This document shows positions 1-7,232 of a stretch of DNA of 8,262 nt, in pieces. Numbering within the stretch: the first letter of the stretch is position 1; every line of letters starts with the position of its first letter. The position numbers were made by a program, and so were the translations under genes. The stretch is taken from assembly GCA_002474345.1 (NCBI GenBank), contig DKQD01000100.1, positions 1 through 8,262 of the forward strand, given 5' to 3'. This DNA is from Bacteriovoracaceae bacterium UBA7317. Lineage in GTDB: Bacteria; Bdellovibrionota; Bacteriovoracia; Bacteriovoracales; Bacteriovoracaceae. Below the pieces are notes generated by a model, which was not told where the DNA came from, searched no databases, and saw only the letters and a list, made by a program, of their open reading frames with translations.

Positions 1-2483
1 GTTGAAAGTAGAATAGAACCTCTTACATTCGCATTATCTAGGGACTCTCTAGCAAGATCTATATCATCCTGTAGATTCCTTACCACTTTAATAAGCTTCT
101 CTTTTTCTGAACTGCCCTCTATTCTTGACAAATTTGCCCTAGAAACTAAAGATATATAAATCCACATTTCCCTTAGAATTGAATTAATAGGCTTTTTATT
201 ATCACTTAGCTTTTCAGCTCCCATTTTAATTAAACCAAAAAGCTCTGATGACATTTTAGTTAAAAATGCTAATTTTAGACTCTTTGTTTCTGTGAGTATT
301 TTTTCGACTTTTTCTTCTATTTGGAAAATTTCATCTGCTCCCAAAGTATTCAAATCAGAAGATAATTGGAAGATTCCTAAAAATATATTTATCCAATCCG
401 CTGATTCATTTGTATATGGATTGTTTAAATCAGAGTTTGAGTAAATAGACTTTATCCTATCCTTAATATCTGCATAAGGCGAAATAAAGTCTTTTGTAAA
501 AGTGTCCAAGTCAAATTGATTAAAGTCATCAAACTTAATAATTTCACTTTCTAACCTATGAACCATTTCTGATATTTCAGGTGCATTCATTGATCTCAAA
601 GCACCTTTTATCGAATGAGCCGAGCGTTTAATACGATTTAGGTTTTCCTTCGAAATACCATCATTTTCCTTGAAGCTATTAAATGCATTTTCTCGCTTTT
701 CTTTAGGTTGATTTAAATCAAAGTCTGCCTCTTTTGAAGTTATATTTTTCGATATCAAATGATCGAGAGTTATTGTGAAGCTTTGAATATCACTAATTAG
801 CTTGTTTTCGAACTCATTTTCAATTCTAAAAACTTTCTTGGCCAATGCTCCATAATCATTAATCTCAGAGTTAATATCGTAAAGCTTGGAAATCAAAGGT
901 GTAAATAATTCTTTAGTTACATTCTCCCCGCTAGATTTTTTTTCTCTTATTGTGGTGACGATTGTTTCAGCAACGTGGGTCAAACTAGAAATCGAATTAA
1001 AATTAAAGGCCCTGGCATTCCCCTTCAAAGTATGTAAATGCCTAAACATTTCTCCAAGGACCGCTGTATTTTCATGAGCGACTCTTGATAAATCCATAGT
1101 ACTTTGAACAAGTTCAGGAGAACTTTTTAGAAAAGTTGAAATATCTTCAAGGTCTGCATTTGCCATTTCAGTTATTATAGATATATTTTTTTCACTTTCT
1201 TTTTTCTGTTTAGCAACTTCTGCCTCTAACTTTTCTTTCTCAGTAATATCTTCGACAACAATCATTAATTGCTCTAAACAGTCGCTTGAATCCCACATAG
1301 GGTTGTAATTAACAGAAAGTATTCTGACATCCTCTTCTTCTTCAACCACCATCTCTGGATCTGAGTTATCTTCTTTTTTATTAGATTCTTTTCCTGCTTT
1401 AAATTCAATCCTATTCGGAAAATTATCTTCCATAAGATCATACTGGAGATCATCCTCACCAAAAACAGACAACATTGATGTTTTTAAAGTCGCATATTCC
1501 TCACCATGAGTATCCATATCTTTGTAAAGAGTATCATAAACATTATTGCCTTCGACATCTCCATCAAACACAACCTTAGAAAAAGCAGACACAGGACCAA
1601 CAATTATTCCTTCTGAGTTTATTGAAAAAATAGCTTGCTTCATATTATTAAGAAGGTTTGCAACTTTTTGCTTTTCTTCTTCTATTTCCTTTGTTGCCGC
1701 CTTAACTTTATCTTCTAAATTTTCGGCATAATCTTTTAACTCTGCATGCGCCTTTTTTAGATTATCCCTCATTTCGTTGAATGAGTCCGTTAGATCTTGA
1801 AGTTCATCATTTGAATCCGGTCTTTTCCGGGCCAATGTCAAACCTGGACCTGACAAGTCATTAAGATCCATCGCCTGAGCAAATTGGGCCATGGACCTTA
1901 GATGTCTAGCTACTAGACTTCTAAATATGAGAAAAATCGCTATTGCCAAAACAACAACTTGTGATAATTGAACAATCCCAAATTTTTGAATTTGGTTTAT
2001 AATTTTATCTCTGGCGACTTCCTTAGTAGAGTTCAGAAACATTGTAGCAATCTGCTCACCCTTTGAATCAGGGTCGTCTGGGTCTACGTGAATAATTTTT
2101 ATTTCTCTAGATGGGCCTAAGGACCGCCTTTCCGCTGCCTTCATTTTTTTGTATTTCCCACCTTTCTTGCTAGTGACCGCTGAGAATGAAGGATCTTTCT
2201 CCCCAACGTTTACAATTCTTACCTCTACTAACCCTTCTAATTTTAATATACCGTTTAGGGCATTATTAACCTGGTCTTCATCTTCAGAGTAAAGGGCAAC
2301 AGACAATGGTTTCATAAAGCTTTCCTTAGCTTCTTCCATCGTCTGCTCTACTCTTTTTAGATATTTTTCATAGTCTTGACTAAGAATTATGGCTGAGGCT
2401 ATTGCTGCAACAAAAAGAGTTACAATAATAATTGTAAATATCATCTTAGTTGCAACCGACGATTTTTTAACCATGTTTGACAT
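1..2483 (-). CDS. Membrane-bound CheA-like sensor kinase with PAS and tandem Hpt domains, C-terminus cut by window edge
   Basis: The minus-strand frame is open for 827 codons from ATG 2483 to the window edge, so the protein is incomplete. The start is set by AGAGG at 2491-2495, seven bases upstream. Seen in order: membrane helix at about 14-34; an extracytoplasmic region at about 35-167 whose LSVALYSEDEDQV stretch recalls LW-x-x-D sensor domains of the CHASE8/Cache type; second helix at 168-187; HAMP at about 188-245, ending DELQDLTDSFNEM; coiled coil; PAS-like domain at about 274-412, ending VEDITEKEKLE. Then comes an Hpt domain with HTLKGNARAF (phospho-His H484), a second with AHSIKGALRS (H623), and a third Hpt-like segment at about 690-800 with TLGADEI but no histidine (F705 in its place). 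CheA-family proteins normally follow Hpt with a dimerisation and HATPase region; that part would lie beyond position 1 and is not seen. It shares a probable operon with the CheY-like gene 32 bases upstream. Kinase activity is inferred from this architecture; a pure phosphotransfer protein is possible. Confidence 0.85.
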   Translation of the reverse strand, partial: MSNMVKKSSVATKMIFTIIIVTLFVAAIASAIILSQDYEKYLKRVEQTMEEAKESFMKPLSVALYSEDEDQVNNALNGILKLEGLVEVRIVNVGEKDPSFSAVTSKKGGKYKKMKAAERRSLGPSREIKIIHVDPDDPDSKGEQIATMFLNSTKEVARDKIINQIQKFGIVQLSQVVVLAIAIFLIFRSLVARHLRSMAQFAQAMDLNDLSGPGLTLARKRPDSNDELQDLTDSFNEMRDNLKKAHAELKDYAENLEDKVKAATKEIEEEKQKVANLLNNMKQAIFSINSEGIIVGPVSAFSKVVFDGDVEGNNVYDTLYKDMDTHGEEYATLKTSMLSVFGEDDLQYDLMEDNFPNRIEFKAGKESNKKEDNSDPEMVVEEEEDVRILSVNYNPMWDSSDCLEQLMIVVEDITEKEKLEAEVAKQKKESEKNISIITEMANADLEDISTFLKSSPELVQSTMDLSRVAHENTAVLGEMFRHLHTLKGNARAFNFNSISSLTHVAETIVTTIREKKSSGENVTKELFTPLISKLYDINSEINDYGALAKKVFRIENEFENKLISDIQSFTITLDHLISKNITSKEADFDLNQPKEKRENAFNSFKENDGISKENLNRIKRSAHSIKGALRSMNAPEISEMVHRLESEIIKFDDFNQFDLDTFTKDFISPYADIKDRIKSIYSNSDLNNPYTNESADWINIFLGIFQLSSDLNTLGADEIFQIEEKVEKILTETKSLKLAFLTKMSSELFGLIKMGAEKLSDNKKPINSILREMWIYISLVSRANLSRIEGSSEKEKLIKVVRNLQDDIDLARESLDNANVRGSILLS

Positions 2484-2515
2484 CGTGGAACCTCTAATTT
2501 AAGTTTACCCTTTTG

Positions 2516-2884
2516 CTAACTACCAAGAACCTTCTTAACGGCTCCTAATAGTTTTTCAGGTACAAATGGCTTGGTTACCCATGCTTTAACACCAACTGCT
2601 TTTCCCTTCTCTTTCATATCTGCATTTGACTCAGTTGTTAGCATAAAAATAGGAATCTTATTGAAGCTGTCATTTTCAGCCACCTTACCTAACATAGTCA
2701 GCCCATCCATTTCCGGCATATTCACATCGCACAAGATAAGTTGAACGTCTGGATTTGAGTTAAGAGTTTCTAAGCCATTCACACCATCATACCCCTCAAC
2801 GACCTCGTGACCAGCCTCTTCTAGAGCTTTTCTTAATTGAGATCTAAGTGTTTCGGAATCGTCTACTATCAGTATTTTTGCCAT
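2516..2884 (-). CDS. Single-domain CheY-like response regulator
   Basis: This 122-residue protein is one complete receiver domain with no output domain. The acidic pocket is D8-D9 in ILIVDDSETLR, the phospho-acceptor is D53 in LCDVNMPEMDG, the switch Thr is T83 in FMLTTES, and the conserved Lys is K105 in WVTKPF. The position matching E. coli CheY Tyr106 is Trp (W102). AAGGAG at 2891-2896, six bases before ATG 2884, fixes the start. It is the first gene of the minus-strand pair and the large kinase starts 32 bases after its stop, so it is probably a direct phosphorylation target of that kinase. A sigma-28-like promoter lies about 57 bases upstream of the start. It differs clearly from the second CheY in the window (6812-7210), so the two probably have different partners. 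Whether it acts on the flagellar motor or only as a phosphate shuttle cannot be told from sequence. Confidence 0.95.
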   Translation of the reverse strand: MAKILIVDDSETLRSQLRKALEEAGHEVVEGYDGVNGLETLNSNPDVQLILCDVNMPEMDGLTMLGKVAENDSFNKIPIFMLTTESNADMKEKGKAVGVKAWVTKPFVPEKLLGAVKKVLGS

Positions 2885-2940
2885 AATTATCTCCTTGCCC
2901 TTTTATTCCTTTACGCGAATAAATATGTCATTCAAAATTC

Positions 2941-2967
2941 TTATCGATTTTGTATTTAAAAACTTAA
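2941..2967 (-). promoter_or_regulatory. Sigma-28 (FliA)-like promoter for the cheY-like/kinase pair
   Basis: Read on the minus strand, TTAAGTTT (2960-2967) is followed by 11 bases and ATCGATAA (2941-2948). The established enterobacterial sigma-28 consensus is TAAAGTTT-N11-GCCGATAA, so the match is 7 of 8 and 6 of 8 with exact spacing and an intact CGATAA core. A start point near 2934 would give a leader of about 50 bases ending in the AAGGAG site of the CheY-like gene. Flagellar sigma control of chemotaxis genes is well known, which makes the hit plausible. The region is very AT-rich, so chance similarity in the -35 half is possible. Confidence 0.5.
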
Positions 2968-3062
2968 ATCAAATTTTTAAAATAATAGGTATTTTATTTA
3001 TAGATCTTTTTCGTAGGCTTTAATATTTTTTAATTTATAAACCTTATCTGTTTTATTTTTTT

Positions 3063-3068
3063 TATACT
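3063..3068 (+). promoter_or_regulatory. Weak candidate -10 element (TATACT) for the plus-strand operon
   Basis: TATACT, one mismatch from TATAAT, ends 18 bases before the ATG at 3087 in the AT-rich spacer between the divergent operons. No convincing -35 hexamer lies 16-18 bases upstream. A start point about seven bases downstream would give a leader of only some 12 bases with no Shine-Dalgarno. This is a guess based on one hexamer in T-rich DNA. Confidence 0.2.
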
Positions 3069-3086
3069 TATCCGATTAACATATTC

Positions 3087-5774
3087 ATGGATATGCCTAA
3101 ACCTTTAATTTTCGTAAACCCTTTATCTCCCTCCCTTCAAAAGTTAAGGGAAGTTATAAATGAGACTAGCCATGAGGATGGAATAGAAATATATGAATGT
3201 GAAGATCTAAACGAAGCCAATCAATTAATCCAGACTGTTGGCGCTTCAATAACACTTATTTCCCATCCCAAACTCTGTTCTACTCTCCTTCAAATAAACA
3301 GGAAAGCAATTAAAAAGCTTAAATCAAAGGTTCTTCTTTTATCTCCTAAGGATCTTCCAAGAAATACCATTCAGAAGTTTCAAAAAATAGGTTTAACAGA
3401 ATTTCTTTGCGAGCCCGTCGTTCCAAAGTCATTAGTTTATAAAGTAAAGTTTTTGATTAAATCTCTCCCCGCTATGAAAATGGAAGAGGAAAAAGAAGAA
3501 AAAAGTATTCAAAAGGTTGAATCTCTTATTCAAGACATAGAAGAAAAAGATGAATCAGAAAGTACCCAAGTAAAATCTCTTTTTTTAATGGATGAAAATG
3601 ATGAGCCGGACTCTTCCAAAGCTACTCAACAAACAGAACTTCAAATAGCTCCAAGTTCTAGTGATAATAGTAAATCTTCAAATGAAGGAAATCTTCTCCT
3701 AGATGTCGAAAATGAAAATGAAGAACCTAAAAGAAAAACAGACTTAGAAATAGAGCAAGGAAACAGTGATTCTTCGAGGAATAACTTTGACTTAGATATT
3801 GAATCAGGGTCAAGTGATAAAAGCCCAGATTCACTATTTGATTTAGATATAGATGACAAAGGATTGCCTGATACACAAGGAAACAACCTTATTGATGATA
3901 GTGATAACACCAAATTATTGGAATCTTCTCAAGGTCTTAATATTGAAGAGTCAAGCCAAAAAAAAGATAGCTCTAAAGATATGGATCTAAATATTGATGA
4001 AGGTAATAATAGTATCGGCTCAGAAAGTACTGGTTTTAGCCTTGATGATAACCAAGATATAAGTTCACTTGATAAAGAACTGGATAACTTTATAGATGAA
4101 GCTGACTTAGATGAATCAGATGACCCTCTAAAAAGTGACGAACTTGAAAATGAAAGTTTAAAATCAGAAAAAGATTTGGATATTGAAGAATCAGATGATC
4201 CTTTAGAAAGTAGCCTCCAAAGTGGTTTAGATTTAGTCGACTCAAATTTAACGAATCAAAAAGATGATGACTTTGAGTCTAGCAATGAAAACTCTCTTCT
4301 TTCATCAGAGGAGGATAACCTCAATATAGAAGATTCCTCCAGTCAATTTGATGAAAATCAAAATAAAGAATTAAATATTGACGAACAAGATTCTCATTCC
4401 CTTAAAGGCTTAGATGAAGATGATAATGTTTCGAAGCTTTCTGACTCTGAAGGTCTAAATATAGCAGAAGGTAGCTCTCAACAATCATCGAATGAGGATG
4501 ATAATTTAGAAATAGATTCTAATAGTATAGATGGAGAAGATAAAGATAACTTAGATATAAGTACTGATTCAGACGAAACGATGAATCAAGCTAATAATAG
4601 TGAGGATGAGCAGGGGTCTTATGAAAAAATAGATTCTCAGGATGATTCATTAAAATTAGACGACAAAGAAAATAATCTCGATTCGGATTTAAACATTGAA
4701 GATGAGGACAATAAACTTGAGACATCAAATGAACTTGAGGGATTAGTTGATGAGGGAAGTAAGAAGGATGAATTAAATAATGATATAGATTTGGATTCTG
4801 AGCATTCACTAGATAATAAAAGTGTTGATGTCAATGTAGAATCAGGTGAAAAGCTTTCAGAGAGCAAAGTAGAAATAGAGGTAGATGAAGCAAAAGATGA
4901 ATATTATAACAATGCCTCATCTTTTAATTTTAAAGAAAAGAAAAAGAAAGAAAAAAAAGAAGTTGAAGCGGATTGGGAAGGTCTAATCACCAAAAAAGAT
5001 AATAGTTACGACAATTTTTCTACAAATAAAAAAGAAGGGAATCAAACTATTTCTCTAAATAGAAGAGACTCTGGTGAACAAACAATTGATTATGGAAAAA
5101 TTCATAAAGAGTTTACAGATAGTAAATATGAAGAAAAAAAAGATGATGAAGATAATAATGACCAAGATAAAAGCATAACTAAAGATGAAGATGAAGATAA
5201 TGATAAACCTGTAATTCCAGCAGACTCAAAAGGCTTAGAGTATATAATTAATTTATTGAAACTTTATGAAGATCCAGAGGTCGATGAAGATCAAATATTA
5301 GATTACATTTCAAAAGTAACTGATTCAGAAATTCAGGCTCACCTCATCTTTTTCATATACGATAATAGAAAAAGTAATTTCTTTGAAATATTTAACTCTT
5401 TTGTCGAAAAAGAAAACCCAGACCCAGTAAGAAATGAGTTGTGGCTGGAAATAAAAAGAGAAAATATAAAAACTTGGAAAGAGACACAATTACCAACATG
5501 GAAAGATCCTAAGTTTCTAAATCAAGAAAATATTTTTTATTATCCATATTTTGATGGTCCAAATAGACTAGGTTTTACCATTGGCATTTTTAATAATGGT
5601 GTTGATGAAACAAACTCAAAAAAAATTGAAGTTTTTATGGAATCAGCTAGAGGTGTATTTTTAGATTTTTCAAGCAATGAAGATTTTTTAGATAAAACGA
5701 GGATAGAAAATTCCGGAGCAATCCAAAAAGTTATAGAAAAAGTTAAAGGTTTCTTCAAAAGCTTATTTGGTTAA
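3087..5774 (+). CDS. Long acidic protein: pseudo-receiver, disordered Leu-x-Ile repeat region, unrecognised C-terminal domain
   Basis: The protein has 895 residues in three parts. Residues 1-128 look like a degenerate receiver: a first strand PLIFVNPLSP where receivers have the acidic pair, ISHPKLC where the phospho-Asp would be, and GLTEFLCEPVVP matching the usual G-x-x-x-(F/Y)-x-x-K-P-x-x-P with Glu in place of Lys. All phosphorylation residues are therefore missing. Residues about 131-710 are extremely rich in Asp, Glu, Ser and Asn, surely disordered, with about 20 scattered copies of a motif like DLNIEES. A basic cluster (KEKKKKEKKE, 616-625) interrupts the acidity. Residues about 712-895 look folded: helices, then FYYPYFDGPNRLGF and a strand-rich stretch, ending in a helix; I do not recognise this fold. 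No signal peptide or membrane segment is seen. ATG 3087 or the in-frame ATG 3093 could be the start; neither has a Shine-Dalgarno. As first gene of the operon with CheY and CheX it may be a scaffold or localisation hub, which is inference. Confidence 0.9.
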   Translation: MDMPKPLIFVNPLSPSLQKLREVINETSHEDGIEIYECEDLNEANQLIQTVGASITLISHPKLCSTLLQINRKAIKKLKSKVLLLSPKDLPRNTIQKFQKIGLTEFLCEPVVPKSLVYKVKFLIKSLPAMKMEEEKEEKSIQKVESLIQDIEEKDESESTQVKSLFLMDENDEPDSSKATQQTELQIAPSSSDNSKSSNEGNLLLDVENENEEPKRKTDLEIEQGNSDSSRNNFDLDIESGSSDKSPDSLFDLDIDDKGLPDTQGNNLIDDSDNTKLLESSQGLNIEESSQKKDSSKDMDLNIDEGNNSIGSESTGFSLDDNQDISSLDKELDNFIDEADLDESDDPLKSDELENESLKSEKDLDIEESDDPLESSLQSGLDLVDSNLTNQKDDDFESSNENSLLSSEEDNLNIEDSSSQFDENQNKELNIDEQDSHSLKGLDEDDNVSKLSDSEGLNIAEGSSQQSSNEDDNLEIDSNSIDGEDKDNLDISTDSDETMNQANNSEDEQGSYEKIDSQDDSLKLDDKENNLDSDLNIEDEDNKLETSNELEGLVDEGSKKDELNNDIDLDSEHSLDNKSVDVNVESGEKLSESKVEIEVDEAKDEYYNNASSFNFKEKKKKEKKEVEADWEGLITKKDNSYDNFSTNKKEGNQTISLNRRDSGEQTIDYGKIHKEFTDSKYEEKKDDEDNNDQDKSITKDEDEDNDKPVIPADSKGLEYIINLLKLYEDPEVDEDQILDYISKVTDSEIQAHLIFFIYDNRKSNFFEIFNSFVEKENPDPVRNELWLEIKRENIKTWKETQLPTWKDPKFLNQENIFYYPYFDGPNRLGFTIGIFNNGVDETNSKKIEVFMESARGVFLDFSSNEDFLDKTRIENSGAIQKVIEKVKGFFKSLFG
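3639..4886 (+). repeat. Degenerate acidic short-motif repeats within the long acidic protein
   Basis: Residues about 185-600 of the encoded protein hold roughly 20 copies of a hydrophobic-x-hydrophobic core followed by acidic or small residues. Examples are LEIEQG (220), LDIESG (236), LDIDDK (253), LNIEES (284), LNIDEG (301), LDIEES (364), LNIEDS (412), LNIDEQ (429), LNIAEG (457), LEIDSN (474), LDISTD (489), LNIEDE (535) and VNVESG (582). Spacing is irregular, mostly 12-60 residues, and linkers are Ser/Asn/Asp/Glu-rich. The repeat is conserved as peptide, not as DNA, which points to selection on a binding motif rather than recent tandem duplication. Confidence 0.75.
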
Positions 5775-5778
5775 AAAT

Positions 5779-6777
5779 ATGAAAACAAAAAGTGACTTTT
5801 TTATTATTGAAGAAGAGCATCTAAAAGAAAAGACTTTATTCTCTTTTCACTTATATATTTTCAATCCTCAAAATAAAAAATTTAACACTTTTCTATTTGC
5901 TAATAGTCCCCTTTCAGATGAAAAAAAATCTTTCTTAAATTTTATTCTTGATAGGGGTGGGAAATTAGCTGTTTTAGTAAAACAACAAAGAACTTTTCTC
6001 AGGGCTCAACAATTAATGAAAGATGAGGTTCCAAGCTTAAAAAAGCCTCCTCCACATCCCATGGAAATAGAACAAGAAAAATATAAATTGGCCATGGAGG
6101 ATTCATCATCATTTGATTTCCCTAGTAAAATTAAGTTATGTATCTCAAAAGATGATTTTTCAGAAGTTATTGAGCAAGTCAGAAAGGAAGTGCTTTGTTT
6201 CAGCCCAAAAAAAAGCCACACTGTCAGCTTAGCTGTTTACTTTTGTAAGATGCTCTTAGGTGAAGATAATACTACAAACAGAATCGTATCTTTTTCCTAT
6301 TTCTTGTCTAAACTACTCAATTTTGAAGATGAGCAAACACTCTCTGAAATTATTTGTGCCTCATTTCTTCATAATATTGGCATTACGCAAATAAATAAGA
6401 GTATTAACCATAAACCTTATTTAAAGCTTGGTCAGGATGAAAAGCATCTATTTAAAAAACATATGGGGCTAGCACAACATTTGATTAAAAAAAGTGGACT
6501 GGAAATAAGTAAAAGAGCGCTAAATATTATTCTTGATCATCACGAAAGGTATGATGGTAGTGGTTACCCTAATAGTAAACTAGGACACTCAATTGATCCA
6601 CTTTCATTAATATTAGGTTTAACATCTCATATATTTGATTTTTCGACAGGAAAAATTGATGAAAAAGAATACCCATTGGATTTAGTAATAAAAAAAATAC
6701 AAGATAAAAATTTTACACCTGGACTTGAATTTGAATTTGGCGATACAATAAATCAACTCTTAAAAAATTCTTACTAG
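5779..6777 (+). CDS. Degenerate HD-GYP-like protein with altered metal site
   Basis: From ATG 5779 the product has 332 residues. Residues about 1-90 form an unassigned N-terminal domain (FHLYIFNPQNKKF, then FLFANSPLSDEKK), followed by a Pro-rich linker. Residues about 125-332 resemble the HD-GYP family of c-di-GMP phosphodiesterases. Retained: KKHMG (H228), DHHERYDGSGYP (H254, H255, E256, then G-S-G-Y-P). Changed: the family HD pair in HDIGK is HNIGI (H198, N199, I202), and the Asp of the later A-D-x-F-D motif is His (H284 in SHIFDF). Because the first Asp and this Asp are metal ligands in known HD-GYP enzymes, catalysis is doubtful; c-di-GMP sensing or docking through the GYP loop is more likely. 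The start is uncertain: TTG 5767 in the same frame would overlap the preceding gene by eight bases, and neither start has a good Shine-Dalgarno. ATG lies four bases after the upstream stop, which suggests translational coupling. Confidence 0.85.
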   Translation: MKTKSDFFIIEEEHLKEKTLFSFHLYIFNPQNKKFNTFLFANSPLSDEKKSFLNFILDRGGKLAVLVKQQRTFLRAQQLMKDEVPSLKKPPPHPMEIEQEKYKLAMEDSSSFDFPSKIKLCISKDDFSEVIEQVRKEVLCFSPKKSHTVSLAVYFCKMLLGEDNTTNRIVSFSYFLSKLLNFEDEQTLSEIICASFLHNIGITQINKSINHKPYLKLGQDEKHLFKKHMGLAQHLIKKSGLEISKRALNIILDHHERYDGSGYPNSKLGHSIDPLSLILGLTSHIFDFSTGKIDEKEYPLDLVIKKIQDKNFTPGLEFEFGDTINQLLKNSY

Positions 6778-6811
6778 CTTTTAACATTTTGGCTATCTAG
6801 GGAGTTTTGAA

Positions 6812-7210
6812 ATGGGCCTAAAAGCAGATATGAAAATTCTCGTCGTTGATGACATGGCGACCATGAGAAAAATCATCAAAAATATGCTCGGACAGATCGG
6901 CTTCACTAATATAACTCAAGCTGATGACGGCTCCACAGCATGGCCTCTTATTGAAAAAGCAAATAAGGAAGGAGTTCCATACGAATTTATTTTGTCGGAC
7001 TGGAATATGCCCAAAATGAGCGGGCTAGACCTATTGAAAAAAATGAGAGCAACTGACGAATTTAAAAAAACACCTTTCCTAATGATTACTGCCGAAGCAG
7101 AACAAGGAAATGTTGTTATTGCTGTTAAAGCCGGGGTAAGTAACTTTATTGTAAAGCCTTTCTCTGCACAGGTTTTAAAAGAGAAGATTGATAAGATTTT
7201 TAATTCATGA
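6812..7210 (+). CDS. cheY: Chemotaxis response regulator CheY
   Basis: This 132-residue single receiver domain closely follows flagellar CheY. Visible matches to E. coli CheY include LVVDDMATMRKI against LVVDDFSTMRRI, LSDWNMPKMSGLDLLK against ISDWNMPNMDGLELLK, and MITAEAEQGN against MVTAEAKKEN. Functional residues are D13 and D14 in the acidic pocket, phospho-acceptor D63, switch T93 and K115 in VKPF. The Tyr106 position is Phe (F112). AGGGAG at 6799-6804, seven bases before ATG 6812, fixes the start; the in-frame ATG six codons later lacks that spacing. Phosphorylated CheY normally binds FliM at the flagellar switch. Here the next two genes encode a protein with a CheY-binding tail and the CheY phosphatase CheX, so its phosphorylation state is probably controlled by its own operon. 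Base composition from here rightwards is visibly richer in G+C than in the two preceding genes. Confidence 0.97.
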   Translation: MGLKADMKILVVDDMATMRKIIKNMLGQIGFTNITQADDGSTAWPLIEKANKEGVPYEFILSDWNMPKMSGLDLLKKMRATDEFKKTPFLMITAEAEQGNVVIAVKAGVSNFIVKPFSAQVLKEKIDKIFNS

Positions 7211-7232
7211 GTTTTGTTTAAGGTAAGACCCT

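Larger units (their letters stand above)
2885..3086. other. AT-rich divergent intergenic region
   Basis: These 202 bases separate the two divergent operons and hold the only evident promoters of the window. The left part contains the AAGGAG site of the CheY-like gene and the sigma-28-like promoter. The right part is T-rich on the plus strand. No inverted repeat long enough to suggest an operator, terminator or riboswitch is seen. Confidence 0.7.

Noticed and set aside
1274..1462. Minus-strand open frame within the kinase in another phase
   Set aside because: It overlaps the kinase PAS region out of frame; the kinase frame is open straight through with family motifs on both sides, so no frameshift is needed.
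886..1731. Short plus-strand open frames inside the kinase region
   Set aside because: They lie antisense to a continuous kinase frame with clear HAMP, PAS and Hpt motifs and have no ribosome site or recognisable product.
2402..2445. Cleaved signal peptide at the kinase N-terminus
   Set aside because: The hydrophobic segment is followed by a second membrane helix and HAMP, which is the usual two-anchor sensor topology, so it is read as an uncleaved anchor.
3052..3078. Sigma-28-like match on the plus strand (TCCGATTA with a -35 half 11 bases upstream)
   Set aside because: The -10 half matches 6 of 8, but the -35 half only 5 of 8 in T-rich DNA, and the start point would fall on the ATG itself.
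3641..4867. Open frames on the minus strand opposite the acidic repeat gene, rich in Ser, Leu and Phe
   Set aside because: They mirror the GA-rich codons of the Asp/Glu/Ser-rich gene; they lack ribosome sites and their composition is what antisense of an acidic repeat gives.
5767..5781. TTG 5767 as the start of the HD-GYP-like gene
   Set aside because: Possible by overlap with the preceding stop, but ATG 5779 is a better codon, lies right after that stop and costs only four residues.
6716..6811. Separate promoter for cheY upstream of 6812
   Set aside because: A TACAAT-like -10 lies inside the preceding gene, but its -35 is poor; the 34-base gap and shared orientation favour read-through.
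6778..6811. Terminator between the HD-GYP-like gene and cheY
   Set aside because: No stem-loop followed by a T-run is visible in the 34-base gap.
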